Origin: Spirochaetaceae bacterium | GTDB taxonomy: Bacteria; Spirochaetota; Spirochaetia; JABEVK01 | DNA length: 5,920 bases | Assembly: GCA_023265735.1 (NCBI GenBank) | Contig: JAHFSN010000152.1 | Span: 1-5,920, forward strand | Direction of reading: 5' to 3' | In this document: piece by piece, positions 5,843-5,920 of the stretch | Numbering within the stretch: position 1 is the first letter of the stretch | Layout of the letters: each line of letters starts with the position of its first letter | The notes under the pieces: model-generated | Told to the model about the DNA's origin: nothing | Databases searched by the model: none | Seen by the model: only the letters and a program-made list of their open reading frames with translations | Program-made: the position numbers and the translations under genes

Positions 5843-5920
5843 ACAAGAGCATCTTTCAAAACTACTGCGGCAGGTTCTGTCGGCGCCAAAAACTCACTCA
5901 AATCCTCACGTATCAAAGAT
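5839..5920 (-). CDS. Possible C-terminal end of an upstream gene, cut by the window edge
   Basis: This is the only minus-strand frame open from the right edge. It gives 26 residues and a TGA at 5841-5839. The peptide begins SLIREDLSEFLAP and ends VVLKDALV, a believable mixed acidic and hydrophobic protein end. No family can be named from so little. If real, it is transcribed in the same direction as the PilZ operon and ends inside that operon's -35 box, so read-through is possible. A plus-strand frame across the same bases is also open but has no ribosome site. An open stretch this short could be chance. Confidence 0.38.
   Translation of the reverse strand, partial: SLIREDLSEFLAPTEPAAVVLKDALV

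Overview
All convincing genes in this window lie on the minus strand, so transcription runs from high to low coordinates. The composition is moderately high in G+C, start codons are a mix of ATG and TTG, and the c-di-GMP genes sit beside housekeeping genes. This points to a free-living Gram-negative bacterium. I lean towards an Acidobacteriota or deltaproteobacterial-type genome, but the taxonomic guess is weak because no rRNA or other marker gene is present.

Layout in the direction of transcription: (1) 5839-5920 is probably the last 26 codons of an unidentified upstream gene. (2) A good promoter (TTGACC, 17 bp, TG-extended TAGAGT) at 5814-5842 precedes a probable operon. The operon holds a stand-alone PilZ protein (5460-5792, TTG start), a ProC-like pyrroline-5-carboxylate reductase (4669-5463, ATGA overlap with PilZ) and a large TPR-GAF-GGDEF diguanylate cyclase (2511 to about 4718, overlapping the end of proC). 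(3) A 107-bp gap carries a perfect TATAAT box and an AAGGAG ribosome site for pyruvate kinase (964-2403). (4) After a 134-bp gap, an unrecognised lipoprotein gene starts at 829 and runs off the left edge.

The cluster places a c-di-GMP synthase and a probable c-di-GMP receptor on either side of a proline biosynthesis gene with tight coupling. The cyclase has intact GGDEF and RxxD inhibition motifs, and a TPR array with a strict 40-residue period as its likely partner-sensing module. The PilZ protein has both c-di-GMP binding motifs and nothing else. Pyruvate kinase carries the Leu/Gln/Lys/Val set that marks the potassium-independent branch of its family. The ProC-like protein departs from the family consensus at three conserved motifs. 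The plus strand has several long open frames, but all are antisense shadows. No mobile element, CRISPR array, tRNA or rRNA was seen.
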